Shown here: positions 32,452 through 41,399 of the stretch, one piece after another | Position numbering within the stretch: the first letter of the stretch is position 1 | Layout of the letters: each line of letters starts with the position of its first letter | From: JAAYHV01 sp964400515 | Lineage (GTDB): Bacteria; Bacillota; Clostridia; Peptostreptococcales; Anaerovoracaceae | Assembly: GCA_964400515.1 (NCBI GenBank) | Contig: CAYNTJ010000007.1 | Location: forward strand, 62,001-126,000 | Direction of reading: 5' to 3' | Length of the DNA stretch: 64,000 bases | The notes under the pieces: generated by a model | Database searches by the model: none | Seen by the model: only the letters and a program-made list of their open reading frames with translations | What the model was told of the DNA's origin: nothing | Program-made: the position numbers and the translations under genes

Positions 32452-33573
32452 GTGAATTTAAGAGGATTAAGTAAAAAAGGGGAATATGATTTCATAGTTA
32501 TACTACTTGTGGTAGGTTTTGTGGTATTTGGTATAGTTATGGTTTTTAGTGCCAGCTATTATTCAACTATGAATGTTGGAGAAGGTGACCCCTATTATTA
32601 CTTAAAAAAGCAATGTATGTATGCCGGGATAGGTCTTATAGGAATGCTTTTGGGAATGGTTATTGATTATCATCTTTATAGCCGTTTCAAAGTCCCTATA
32701 TTACTCGGTAGCATAATATTACTGGTACTTGTCTTAACAGACCTGGGAATAACAGTAAACTATGCCACAAGGTGGATAGTGATTGGGGGATTTAGAATAA
32801 CGCCGAGTGAAATCGCAAAGCTGGCAGCAATAATATTTACCTCGTCTTACATCTATGCCGAGCCGGACAGAATAAGGGAATTCAGAGGATTGGTTCCGTT
32901 GTTTTTAATAATGATACTCTATGCATCTCTTATAATCGTTCAGCCTAATTTATCAACCGCCATAGTAATCGGAGCATTGATGGTTGGAATAATGTTTGTG
33001 GCGGGTATGCATTTTTTATATGTCGCCGGTATTTTAGGTGTTTTATTTGCGGGAATAACATACATACTTATGTTTAAACAGAATACCCATTGGTATTTAA
33101 GACTAACAAATTGGATTGATCCTTTTGAAAATAGATTGGGGGAGGGATATCAGGTTTCCCAATCATTAATTGCCCTGGGTAACGGAGGAGTTACGGGCAG
33201 AGGCCTGGGTAATAGCGTGACAAAATATCTTTATCTTCCTGAGCCACAAAATGATTTTATAATGGCGATAATAGGTGAAGAGTTGGGTTTTATCGGAATA
33301 TTAGTAATCATGATGCTTTATATTTACTTGATTTATAGGGGCTTTATAATAGCACTTCATGCACCGGATAAATTGGGTATGCTGATAGGAACCGGTATAA
33401 CGATGATGCTGGCTTTTCAAGTTATTATTAATGTGGCAGTAGTTACTGCATCTATGCCTGCTACCGGAATAACATTACCTTTTATTAGTTACGGAGGAAC
33501 CTCTCTGATAATATTCATGTCAAGCATGGGTATACTCTTAAATATTTCTAAAAAGGGAGGAGAGAAGCTATGA
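32452..33573 (+). CDS. ftsW: SEDS peptidoglycan polymerase FtsW (SpoVE-like)
   Basis: This lipid II polymerase works with the class B PBP. The 373-residue, ten-helix membrane protein has the SEDS signatures YATRWIVIGGFRITPSE, QPNLSTAIV, GYQVSQSLIALGNGGVTGRGLG, PEPQNDFIMAIIGEELGF and the final GITLPFISYGGTS. It starts with GTG. Its position before murG, plus a cognate PBP upstream, supports FtsW or SpoVE. Confidence 0.95.
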   Translation: MNLRGLSKKGEYDFIVILLVVGFVVFGIVMVFSASYYSTMNVGEGDPYYYLKKQCMYAGIGLIGMLLGMVIDYHLYSRFKVPILLGSIILLVLVLTDLGITVNYATRWIVIGGFRITPSEIAKLAAIIFTSSYIYAEPDRIREFRGLVPLFLIMILYASLIIVQPNLSTAIVIGALMVGIMFVAGMHFLYVAGILGVLFAGITYILMFKQNTHWYLRLTNWIDPFENRLGEGYQVSQSLIALGNGGVTGRGLGNSVTKYLYLPEPQNDFIMAIIGEELGFIGILVIMMLYIYLIYRGFIIALHAPDKLGMLIGTGITMMLAFQVIINVAVVTASMPATGITLPFISYGGTSLIIFMSSMGILLNISKKGGEKL

Positions 33574-34658
33574 ACATAGTATTAACAGGAGGAGGAACCG
33601 GTGGACATATTTATCCGGCCATTGCCATAGGAGATAAAATAAAAGAAAAATATCCCGAGGCAAATATTTTATATATAGGCTATAAAGGCGGCCTGGAAGC
33701 AAATATAGTTCCTAAAAACGGTTATGATATAAAATATGTTGAATCAAGATGGGTGGACAGAAAAAATATTTTGAGTATATTCAGAACGGCAAAATCAGTA
33801 TTAAAGGGAAAAAAGCAAGCCTATGATATAATGAAAGATTTTAAGCCGGATGTTATTGTTGGTACGGGAGGATATGTAAGCTACCCTGTTATTTTAGCCG
33901 GAAAAAAATACGGAGCAAAGCTTTACTTACATGAACAAAATGCCTATCCGGGCATGGCGAACAGACAACTGGCAAAATATGTTGATAAGATTTTTCTGGG
34001 TTTTGAAAGCGCAAGAAACCACTTTAGTAACATTGATAAAAATAAATTAATCTATACCGGTAACCCGGTAAGAACAGCATTTTATAATCTTTCGAAAAAC
34101 GATGCAAGAAAGGCCCTTGGAATAGCTTCTAATAAGTTTGTTATCTTTAGCTTTGGAGGAAGTCAAGGAGCTAGGGCAATTAATGATTCTATGGTGGAAA
34201 TTGTTAAAAAGTATAAAAATGACGAAAATACAGTAATGCTATTTGCCACGGGTGAATGGTACTATAATGAGATAAAGAATTTATTTGAAGGCCAAAAAAT
34301 AAGCAATCTTTTGATAAAGGACTACATTACAGATATGCCAAATCATTTGGCGGCAGCTGATCTAATAATAGGCAGAGCAGGAGCTCTTTCGTTGGCCGAA
34401 ATAACAATGAGTAAAAGAGCATCAATACTTATTCCATCCCCTAATGTAACGGGAAACCATCAATACTATAATGCCAAAGCTGTAGCGGATATGGGTGGTG
34501 CCATAATCATTAGGGAAAACGAAGAAATGCTTAAAAATGTATTGGAAAGCGTTGATAAATTAATTTCAAATCCCAAGCTGATTAAAGATATGGAGCAGGG
34601 CAGCGAAAAAGCCTCAAAGCCTTTGGCAGTGGATACAATTTTAGATAATATTTTTTAG
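33570..34658 (+). CDS. murG: UDP-N-acetylglucosamine--MurNAc-pentapeptide transferase MurG
   Basis: MurG adds GlcNAc to lipid I on the inner membrane face, giving lipid II. The 362-residue GT-B protein has the N-terminal GGGTGGHIYPAIAIG (residues 7-21), GTGGYVSYPV, HEQNAYPGMANR, SFGGSQGARAIN, and the acceptor/donor loop RAGALSLAE. It overlaps ftsW by 4 nt (ATGA). Confidence 0.97.
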   Translation: MNIVLTGGGTGGHIYPAIAIGDKIKEKYPEANILYIGYKGGLEANIVPKNGYDIKYVESRWVDRKNILSIFRTAKSVLKGKKQAYDIMKDFKPDVIVGTGGYVSYPVILAGKKYGAKLYLHEQNAYPGMANRQLAKYVDKIFLGFESARNHFSNIDKNKLIYTGNPVRTAFYNLSKNDARKALGIASNKFVIFSFGGSQGARAINDSMVEIVKKYKNDENTVMLFATGEWYYNEIKNLFEGQKISNLLIKDYITDMPNHLAAADLIIGRAGALSLAEITMSKRASILIPSPNVTGNHQYYNAKAVADMGGAIIIRENEEMLKNVLESVDKLISNPKLIKDMEQGSEKASKPLAVDTILDNIF

Positions 34659-34668
34659 GAGAAGAGAT

Positions 34669-35430
34669 ATGCCGGATGAAGCAATGAATAATCCTAGAAG
34701 AAAAAAGAAGAGAAGAAAAAAGCATTATTTGCTGAGATTTATTTTGATAATCTTATTCATAGTAGCTCTTTGCTTGTTTTTGACAAGCAGTTTCTTCAAC
34801 CTGGAAAAAGTTACGGTTATGAATAATGAATATTTTACAGATAATGAGATAATAATAATGGCAGATATAGAAGGTGGGTGTAATCTGTTTCTTGGTATCG
34901 ACAGTGGAAGAACGATTTCAAGACTTACTGCCAGTCCATATATAGATGATGCCAGCGTGACAAGAAAACTGCCTAATGAGTTGGTTATAAAAGTAAAGGA
35001 GCGTAGGCAGGTGGCGGCAGCCACCTATGGTGATAAATATATAGTAATTGACAGCGAGGGCATGGTCCTTAGAATTACGGAAACAAAGCCTAAAATCACC
35101 ATATTGAAAGGCTTAACATTAACGAAAATAAACGAAGGGGAAAAGCTGGAGGCAGAAGAAAAAGTGGCTTTAAAGAATACAATAAAAATGCTTAATGCCA
35201 TGGAAAACGGGGATCTGTATTTTACTAAAATAGATATGTCGGACATATTCATAAAAGCATATATTTTCAATTCATTGGTTTGCAGAGGGACTCCCGACAA
35301 TATGTTAAATTCCATTGAAGAAGGGGATTTGCAAAACACCTTGGCTACCATGTTCAAACAAGGCATTACAAGGGGAACTTTATATATAACTGAGGGTGAC
35401 GGAATATCGTATAATCCTGAAGTTGAATAA
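34669..35430 (+). CDS. ftsQ: cell division protein FtsQ/DivIB
   Basis: The 253-residue bitopic protein has a strongly basic N-terminus (PRRKKKRRKKH), one membrane helix (about 24-44), a POTRA domain (FFNLEKVTVMNNEYFTDNEI through KERRQVAAATYGD, about 43-120) and a beta domain. FtsQ/DivIB scaffolds FtsL and DivIC at the division site. It sits 10 nt after murG and before ftsZ, the standard place. Confidence 0.9.
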   Translation: MPDEAMNNPRRKKKRRKKHYLLRFILIILFIVALCLFLTSSFFNLEKVTVMNNEYFTDNEIIIMADIEGGCNLFLGIDSGRTISRLTASPYIDDASVTRKLPNELVIKVKERRQVAAATYGDKYIVIDSEGMVLRITETKPKITILKGLTLTKINEGEKLEAEEKVALKNTIKMLNAMENGDLYFTKIDMSDIFIKAYIFNSLVCRGTPDNMLNSIEEGDLQNTLATMFKQGITRGTLYITEGDGISYNPEVE

Positions 35431-35483
35431 TAGGTGAAAACTACAAAAAAATTAGTTTAATTCGTGCAATTTATCACAACATG

Positions 35484-35492
35484 TGGTATTAT
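35484..35492 (+). promoter_or_regulatory. extended -10 promoter of ftsZ
   Basis: TGGTATTAT (TGn-TATTAT) precedes the ftsZ ribosome site AGGAGGG (35511-35517). No convincing -35 is visible. This would allow ftsZ to be expressed independently of the dcw operon. Confidence 0.5.
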
Positions 35493-35522
35493 ATTGATAT
35501 ATTTAAAATTAGGAGGGTCAGT

Positions 35523-36641
35523 ATGTTAGAATTTGTATCTGATTTCGTATCACAACAAGAAAATGCTGCAATAATAAAAGTCGTAGGTGTTGGCGGCGGT
35601 GGATGCAACGCCATAAATAGAATGGTTGACGCAGAGTTACAAGGCGTATCATTTATAGCTATTAATACAGATAGGCAGGCACTTTCTAGATGTAAGGCAG
35701 AAACTAAAATTCAGATAGGCGAAAAATTGACTGGCGGTAGAGGAGCAGGAGCTAATCCCGAGATTGGTCAAAGGGCTGCTGAAGAAACGCTAGATGAAAT
35801 AACAAGTTATTTACAGGATGCAGACATGGTATTTGTAACTGCAGGTATGGGAGGAGGAACCGGTACAGGAGCAGCGCCTATTGTAGCAAAAGCAGCTATG
35901 GATTTGGGAGCATTAACTGTGGCGGTGGTAACTAGACCTTTTTCCTTTGAAGGCAAAAAAAGAAAAGACAGATCAGATCAAGGAATTCAGTACTTGAGAA
36001 ATTTTGTTGATTCCTTGGTAATAATACCAAACGATAAACTAATATCAACGAGTGAAAGAAACACATCCATGATAGAGGCGTTTGCCATGGCAGATGATGT
36101 ATTGAGAAGAGGTGTACAGGGTATATCCGATTTGATTTCCGAATATGGATTAGTGAATGTTGATTTTGCCGATGTTAAGACCATAATGACAGGCAGAGGA
36201 ATTGCTCACATGGGTGTTGGTATAGGATCCGGAGAAAACAGAATAGAAGAAGCTGTTAAGAATGCGGTGGAGAGTCCATTACTGGAAACTTGCATAGATG
36301 GAGCTAAAGCAATACTTCTTTATGTTGCCGGCGGATACGATTTGGGTATGTTGGATATTAGTACCATTGCAGAACAGATTCAAAAAGAGGCTGATCCTGA
36401 GGCTAATATAATATTTGGTGCTACAGTAAGCGAAGAAATGGCAAATTCGGTTTCCATTACCCTGATTGCCACAGACTTTAACCGAGGCCTTGATAATATG
36501 GCGACGGTAAAAAACATCAAGAACGCAACGGTAGTAGACGGTATGGATGCCAGAGAAATGGATTTGACTGAGCTTATGAATGCCAATAAAGAAAGCGATA
36601 TCAGCAATTCGGATTTTGATGTACCGGAGTTTCTTAAATAG
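35523..36641 (+). CDS. ftsZ: cell division GTPase FtsZ
   Basis: This tubulin homologue forms the Z ring. The 372-residue protein has the N-terminal GVGGGGCNAINRM, the tubulin signature GGGTGTG (110-116), the T7-type NVDFADVKTIM segment and a C-terminal conserved peptide DFDVPEFLK that contacts FtsA/SepF-type partners. A frame open from 35481 contains the promoter and ribosome site; AGGAGGG at the right distance fixes ATG 35523. The linker before the C-terminal peptide is short. It ends the dcw cluster; the next gene is 5 nt away. Confidence 0.97.
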   Translation: MLEFVSDFVSQQENAAIIKVVGVGGGGCNAINRMVDAELQGVSFIAINTDRQALSRCKAETKIQIGEKLTGGRGAGANPEIGQRAAEETLDEITSYLQDADMVFVTAGMGGGTGTGAAPIVAKAAMDLGALTVAVVTRPFSFEGKKRKDRSDQGIQYLRNFVDSLVIIPNDKLISTSERNTSMIEAFAMADDVLRRGVQGISDLISEYGLVNVDFADVKTIMTGRGIAHMGVGIGSGENRIEEAVKNAVESPLLETCIDGAKAILLYVAGGYDLGMLDISTIAEQIQKEADPEANIIFGATVSEEMANSVSITLIATDFNRGLDNMATVKNIKNATVVDGMDAREMDLTELMNANKESDISNSDFDVPEFLK

Positions 36642-36646
36642 GTAAG

Positions 36647-37420
36647 ATGGAAAAGATTATCGAGTCCGGAGATAATAAAAAATATAAATTAGCAAAGAAA
36701 CTTAAGCAGAAAAAATACAGGGAACGTTTTAATGCGTATTTAATTGAGGGTGTTAATCTTTTGGAAGAAGCTATAAAGGTTAATGCCCCCATTGAAGTTA
36801 TTTTTATATGTGAAGGTAATGAATATCAAATTGATAACAAAAATGCTTTTTATTTAAATAAAAAGCTGTTTAAGGAATTAAGCGAAACCGAAAACAGCCA
36901 AGGGGTTATTGCCGTTATAAACAAGACAATATGGGATATAAAGGACCTTAGCCTCAAAGAATATGATAATGTGGTAATTTTGGATAGTCTTCAGGACCCG
37001 GGAAATATAGGGACTATTCTAAGAACAGCTGTGGCGGCGGATTACAGGGCAATCTTTTTATTAAAGGGCACAGGGGATATTTATTCACCTAAAACCGTAA
37101 GGGCCACCGCGGGACTAATCAATAGAATCCCTATAATAGAAGTTGATAAAGAAGATGATTTCATCCAATATATAAAAAACATAGGAATTCGATTGGTAGC
37201 CACAACACCTAGGGGTATAGAACAATATTATGAAACGGATTTATCAAAGGGTGTTGGTTTGATTGTTGGTAATGAGGGCAACGGCATCAGGGAGAGTCTT
37301 TTGGAAAAGGCTGATTTATACATTAGTATTCCCATGGGGAATAGTGTAGAATCCCTAAATGCGGCGGTAGCCGCAAGTATAATTATGTACGAAGCCGTTA
37401 GAAAAAATAAAAGAAACTAG
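36647..37420 (+). CDS. TrmH/SpoU family RNA methyltransferase
   Basis: The 257-residue protein has an N-terminal substrate-binding domain (AKKLKQKKYRERFNAYLIEGVNLLEEA) and a C-terminal SPOUT knot with the three family motifs: LQDPGNIGTILRTA (about 111-124), GLIVGNEGNGI and SIPMGNSVESLNAAVAASI. It methylates a ribose 2'-OH in rRNA or tRNA. It is usually found right before pheS in Clostridia, as here. Confidence 0.92.
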   Translation: MEKIIESGDNKKYKLAKKLKQKKYRERFNAYLIEGVNLLEEAIKVNAPIEVIFICEGNEYQIDNKNAFYLNKKLFKELSETENSQGVIAVINKTIWDIKDLSLKEYDNVVILDSLQDPGNIGTILRTAVAADYRAIFLLKGTGDIYSPKTVRATAGLINRIPIIEVDKEDDFIQYIKNIGIRLVATTPRGIEQYYETDLSKGVGLIVGNEGNGIRESLLEKADLYISIPMGNSVESLNAAVAASIIMYEAVRKNKRN

Positions 37421-37429
37421 AGGGGTAAT

Positions 37430-38452
37430 ATGCAAGAAAGATTAGAAAAGATTCTGAAGGAAGCAAAAGAGCAGATTGATAAAGCCGGTCTTTTAACGGA
37501 AGCAGAGGAAATTAGAGTTAGATTTTTAGGCAAGAAGGGTGAGATAACTTCTATATTAAAATCAATGGGCAAGTTGGATCCGGAGGAAAGAAAAATACTT
37601 GGTATGGCAGCTAATAATGCCAGAGCGGAAATTGAACAGCTTATAGAAGAGAAGAAGAATAATTTCAAAGAAAAAGCCAAGGAAATAAGACTAAAGAGTG
37701 AGACCATGGATGTTACTGAGCCCGGCAAGAAATTCAAATTGGGAAGCAAGCATCCAATCACAGTTACCATAGAAGAAATGAGCAATATATTTAAGTCTAT
37801 GGGTTTCTCCATAACCGAAGGACCTGAAGTGGAAACCGTTTTTTATAATTTTGATGCTTTAAATGCAGAGCCAAATCATCCTGCCAGAGATATGACGGAT
37901 ACCTTTTATATCACAAAAGATATTCTGCTTAGAACCCAAACCTCTCCGGTGCAAATAAGAACATTGGAAAAACAAAAACCGCCGGTTATGATAATAGCTC
38001 CGGGCAGGTGCTTTAGATGTGATACTCCCGATGCCACACATTCTCCCATGTTCCATCAGGTAGAAGGAATGGTTGTTGACGAAGGCATAACCATGGGAGA
38101 TCTTAGGGGCGTATTAGATAAATTTGCCAAAGAGATGTTTGGCAGCGAGGTAAAAACCAAGTTTAGACCTCACCATTTTCCTTTTACAGAGCCATCAGCA
38201 GAAATGGATGTCTCTTGCTTTAAGTGTGGTGGCAAGGGCTGCAGAGTTTGTAAAGGCAGTGGTTGGATTGAAGTATTAGGTTGTGGCATGATTCATCCTA
38301 ATGTTTTGAAAGTAGGAGGCATTGATACCGAAAAATATACAGGATTCGCCTTTGGTATCGGTGTAGAAAGAATAGCCATGCTTAAATACGGTATTGATGA
38401 TATTAGACTCATGTATGAAAATGACATGAGATTCATTGAGCAATTCAAATAG
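37430..38452 (+). CDS. pheS: phenylalanine--tRNA ligase alpha subunit
   Basis: The 340-residue class II synthetase subunit has an N-terminal coiled-coil arm (residues 1-90), then the catalytic core: motif 2 TSPVQIRTL through FRCDTPDATHSPMFHQVEG and the C-terminal GFAFGIGVERIAMLKYGIDDIR. A four-cysteine stretch (CFKCGGKGCRVCKGSG) inserts a zinc-ribbon-like loop. It is co-transcribed with pheT. No T-box leader precedes it; the gene starts 9 nt after the methyltransferase. Confidence 0.97.
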   Translation: MQERLEKILKEAKEQIDKAGLLTEAEEIRVRFLGKKGEITSILKSMGKLDPEERKILGMAANNARAEIEQLIEEKKNNFKEKAKEIRLKSETMDVTEPGKKFKLGSKHPITVTIEEMSNIFKSMGFSITEGPEVETVFYNFDALNAEPNHPARDMTDTFYITKDILLRTQTSPVQIRTLEKQKPPVMIIAPGRCFRCDTPDATHSPMFHQVEGMVVDEGITMGDLRGVLDKFAKEMFGSEVKTKFRPHHFPFTEPSAEMDVSCFKCGGKGCRVCKGSGWIEVLGCGMIHPNVLKVGGIDTEKYTGFAFGIGVERIAMLKYGIDDIRLMYENDMRFIEQFK

Positions 38453-38462
38453 GGGGTGTCTT

Positions 38463-40901
38463 GTGTTAGTTTCATTAGAATGGATTAAAGATTATACGGA
38501 TATAGATATAGATACAAAGGAATTTTGCGATAAAATGGTAATGTCAGGTTCTAATTTAGAGACATGTACAGAATTTTGTCAAGGAATAGAAAATGTTGTT
38601 ATTGGAAGAATCGAAAAGATAGAACAGCATGAGGATGCGGACAAGCTGGTTGTTTGCCAGGTTAATATTGGCAATGATTCCATGGTACAAATAGTGACTG
38701 GAGCTACTAATATATTTGAGGGGGCATTGGTTCCCGTAGCCCTTCACAACAGCAGAATACCGGGACCTCTTCATGGAGCGCCTAAGGTTGAAGGCGGAGT
38801 TAAAATTACAAGAGGTAAACTAAGAGGAGTTTTATCAGAAGGCATGCTTTGCTCAGCCGGGGAACTTGGTTTAGATGATAAAGTAATCCCAACAGCCCAT
38901 AGGGATGGCATATGGATACTTGGAGAAGAATTTCAACCGGGGAGTGATATAGTCTTAGGGTTGGGATTAAATGATAGTATAATAGATTTTGAAATAACTC
39001 CAAACAGGCCTGATTGTTTATCTATGATAGGTATGGCAAGAGAGGCCGCAGCAACGCTGGAAACTCAGCTTAAATATCCTAGCATAAGCTTAAGCGAAGC
39101 AAATGAAGAAGCAAAGGATTACTTGGATGTGGAAATAAAATCACCCCTTTGCAAAAGATATAGTGCCAGAATTATTAAGGATGTAAAAATAAAACAGTCT
39201 CCTTGGTGGTTGAAAAAACGATTGATGAAGGCCGGAATGAGACCTATTAATAATATAGTGGATATAACTAATTTTGTGATGCTTGAATATGGTCAGCCGT
39301 TGCATGCTTTTGATATAAGAAGTATAGAAGGCGGAAAAATAGTAGTTGATGTGGCAAAAAAAGGAGAAAAATTTGTAACATTAGACGAAGTGGAAAGATC
39401 TTTATCAGAAAACATACTTATGATAAATGATGCTGTAAAACCTGTGGCAATAGCAGGTATTATGGGAGGCATAAATTCGGGCATTATGGAGGATACCACC
39501 ACGGTGGTAATAGAATCAGCATCATTTGATAAGGATGGCATTAGAAAAGCATCAAAGGAGCTTAATCACAGAACAGAAGCCTCTGCAAGATTTGAAAAGG
39601 GCATAGACCCTAATCAGTGCAAGGATGCGGCAGATAGGGTTTGTCATTTAATTGAACTTACCGAATCCGGTACAGTGCTTAAGGGAAGCATAGATATTTA
39701 TCCGGAAAAGTATGTATCAAAACCCGTGGATGTTAGAGTGGATAGAGTCAACAAGGTTTTGGGAATTAATGTTGACCGAGAATATATGTGCAAGGTTTTT
39801 AATAGCCTGGAGATGAGTGTTGAAGGAAGCGGAAACATATTAAAGGTAACTCCGCCTACAGTAAGACAAGATTTAATCATAGAAGAAGACCTTATAGAAG
39901 AAATAGCAAGGATCTACGGATATGAACAGTTACCCACAACCCTTCCTAAGAGCAATGTGACTTCAGGAATTACAAAGCACAGGAAGCTTAGGGATTTGGC
40001 AAGGAACACCCTTTGTGCATTGGGATTTAACGAGATACAAACATATTCTTTTGTTAGTCCTAAAGGAGTGGACAAAATTAACATTGGTGATGATTCATGG
40101 GAAAGAGCCTTTGTTAATCTGATCAATCCGCTGGGAGAAGAAAACTCGGTAATGAGAACTGTACTTACTCCTAATATGATGGAAGTACTGGCAAGAAATT
40201 CTGCAAGGAAGATAGAAAATGTAGCTGCCTTTGAGATTGGAAACACATTCATAAGAAATTTCATAGATCCAAACGGGCTACCCGATGAAAGCTATTCCAT
40301 ATGCATGGGAATGTATGGAGAAGATGTTGATTTCTATACCTTAAAAGGCGCAGTGGAAGAATTGCTTTCGAATTTGGGGATAAGTGACACCATATATATT
40401 TCCGAAAAAGAATATGGAGTTTACCATCCGGGAAGATGTGCCAGGATACTAACCCATAAGGGAGAAGAGGAAATCGAGCTGGGTATAATGGGAGAAATTC
40501 ATCCCGATGTTTTAGAGAATTATGATATTTTGCAGAGGGTATATGTATGCGAAATAATGTTTGAAGTGGTAAATGAACTATCTGATAAGGAAATTTTCTA
40601 CAAGCAATTACCTAAGTACCCATCAACTAAAAGAGATATCGCTTTGCTTGTAGATGAAAATATGGAAGTTGGTAAAATAGTAGCTACTATAAAAGAGGCC
40701 GGTACAGAAATACTGGAAAGTATAGAACTGTTCGATATATATAGAGGTAAGCAGGTTGCTGAAGGCAAAAAGAGCGTGGCCTACAGTCTTACTTACAGAG
40801 ACATGAACAAAACATTAACTGATGAAGAAGTTGAGGCTGTTCATAATGATATTTTAAAAGCCCTTGAAGAAAAATTAAATGCTACCCTTAGAGATATTTA
40901 A
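38463..40901 (+). CDS. pheT: phenylalanine--tRNA ligase beta subunit
   Basis: The 812-residue subunit has the tRNA-binding EMAP-like domain (VVIGRIEKIEQHEDADKLVVCQVN, about 36-60), the B3/B4 editing region, two B5 DNA-binding-like folds and a C-terminal anticodon-binding FDX domain (KYPSTKRDIALLVDENM). The start is GTG at 38463 with GGGGGTG ahead, giving the expected MLVSLEW beginning; an ATG upstream lies inside pheS. It forms an alpha2-beta2 enzyme with PheS. Confidence 0.96.
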   Translation: MLVSLEWIKDYTDIDIDTKEFCDKMVMSGSNLETCTEFCQGIENVVIGRIEKIEQHEDADKLVVCQVNIGNDSMVQIVTGATNIFEGALVPVALHNSRIPGPLHGAPKVEGGVKITRGKLRGVLSEGMLCSAGELGLDDKVIPTAHRDGIWILGEEFQPGSDIVLGLGLNDSIIDFEITPNRPDCLSMIGMAREAAATLETQLKYPSISLSEANEEAKDYLDVEIKSPLCKRYSARIIKDVKIKQSPWWLKKRLMKAGMRPINNIVDITNFVMLEYGQPLHAFDIRSIEGGKIVVDVAKKGEKFVTLDEVERSLSENILMINDAVKPVAIAGIMGGINSGIMEDTTTVVIESASFDKDGIRKASKELNHRTEASARFEKGIDPNQCKDAADRVCHLIELTESGTVLKGSIDIYPEKYVSKPVDVRVDRVNKVLGINVDREYMCKVFNSLEMSVEGSGNILKVTPPTVRQDLIIEEDLIEEIARIYGYEQLPTTLPKSNVTSGITKHRKLRDLARNTLCALGFNEIQTYSFVSPKGVDKINIGDDSWERAFVNLINPLGEENSVMRTVLTPNMMEVLARNSARKIENVAAFEIGNTFIRNFIDPNGLPDESYSICMGMYGEDVDFYTLKGAVEELLSNLGISDTIYISEKEYGVYHPGRCARILTHKGEEEIELGIMGEIHPDVLENYDILQRVYVCEIMFEVVNELSDKEIFYKQLPKYPSTKRDIALLVDENMEVGKIVATIKEAGTEILESIELFDIYRGKQVAEGKKSVAYSLTYRDMNKTLTDEEVEAVHNDILKALEEKLNATLRDI

Positions 40902-40926
40902 ATGACATTTGTGTAAAGGAGTAATT

Positions 40927-41397
40927 ATGGAAAAAAACAGAGTAGAAATTAGCTTAGGTGGCGGTACTTATACCTTGGCTGGAGAAAAAAGCGAAGACAA
41001 AATAAAAGAAATTGCAAAATACGTGGATGATGAAATGAAGCGTATAAGCAGACAGTTAAACAGCAATATTAATTTTAGAGTTGCTGTATTGACTTCCATA
41101 AATATTACTGAAAAATTGATGGAAAGCTTGGATCAAAATGTGATTCTCAACGATGAAAAACTACAATTGGAAAGCGATGTAAAGCATTACATTGACATGT
41201 GGGAAGAATCGAAGAAACAAATAGTTGAATTAAAGGATGCTTTAAATTCAGCCAATGAGTTGAGAGAACAGGAAAAAAACAGGCACGGAGACATTGAGCG
41301 TAAGTGTAGTGATTTCGAAAATGCATATTTTGATCTACAGATGGAAAATGTCAGACTTAAAAATGAAATCGAAAATTTAAAGAGGTTTGAGCGTTAA
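40927..41397 (+). CDS. zapA: cell division protein ZapA
   Basis: This 156-residue protein has an N-terminal ZapA domain (KNRVEISLGGGTYTLAGEKSEDKIKEIAKYVD) and a long C-terminal coiled coil (KQIVELKDALNSANELREQE and onward). ZapA bundles FtsZ filaments. AAGGAG at 40916-40921 points to the ATG at 40927; the frame is open from 40909. It lies between pheT and mutS2, a common Clostridia order. Confidence 0.9.
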   Translation: MEKNRVEISLGGGTYTLAGEKSEDKIKEIAKYVDDEMKRISRQLNSNINFRVAVLTSINITEKLMESLDQNVILNDEKLQLESDVKHYIDMWEESKKQIVELKDALNSANELREQEKNRHGDIERKCSDFENAYFDLQMENVRLKNEIENLKRFER

Positions 41398-41399
41398 TA

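Noticed and set aside
37415..37430. T-box or other leader before pheS
   Set aside because: Only 9 nt separate pheS from the upstream gene; no room for a T-box.
38436..38462. Longer pheT start inside pheS
   Set aside because: The ribosome site and the usual MLVSLEW beginning fix the GTG at 38463.
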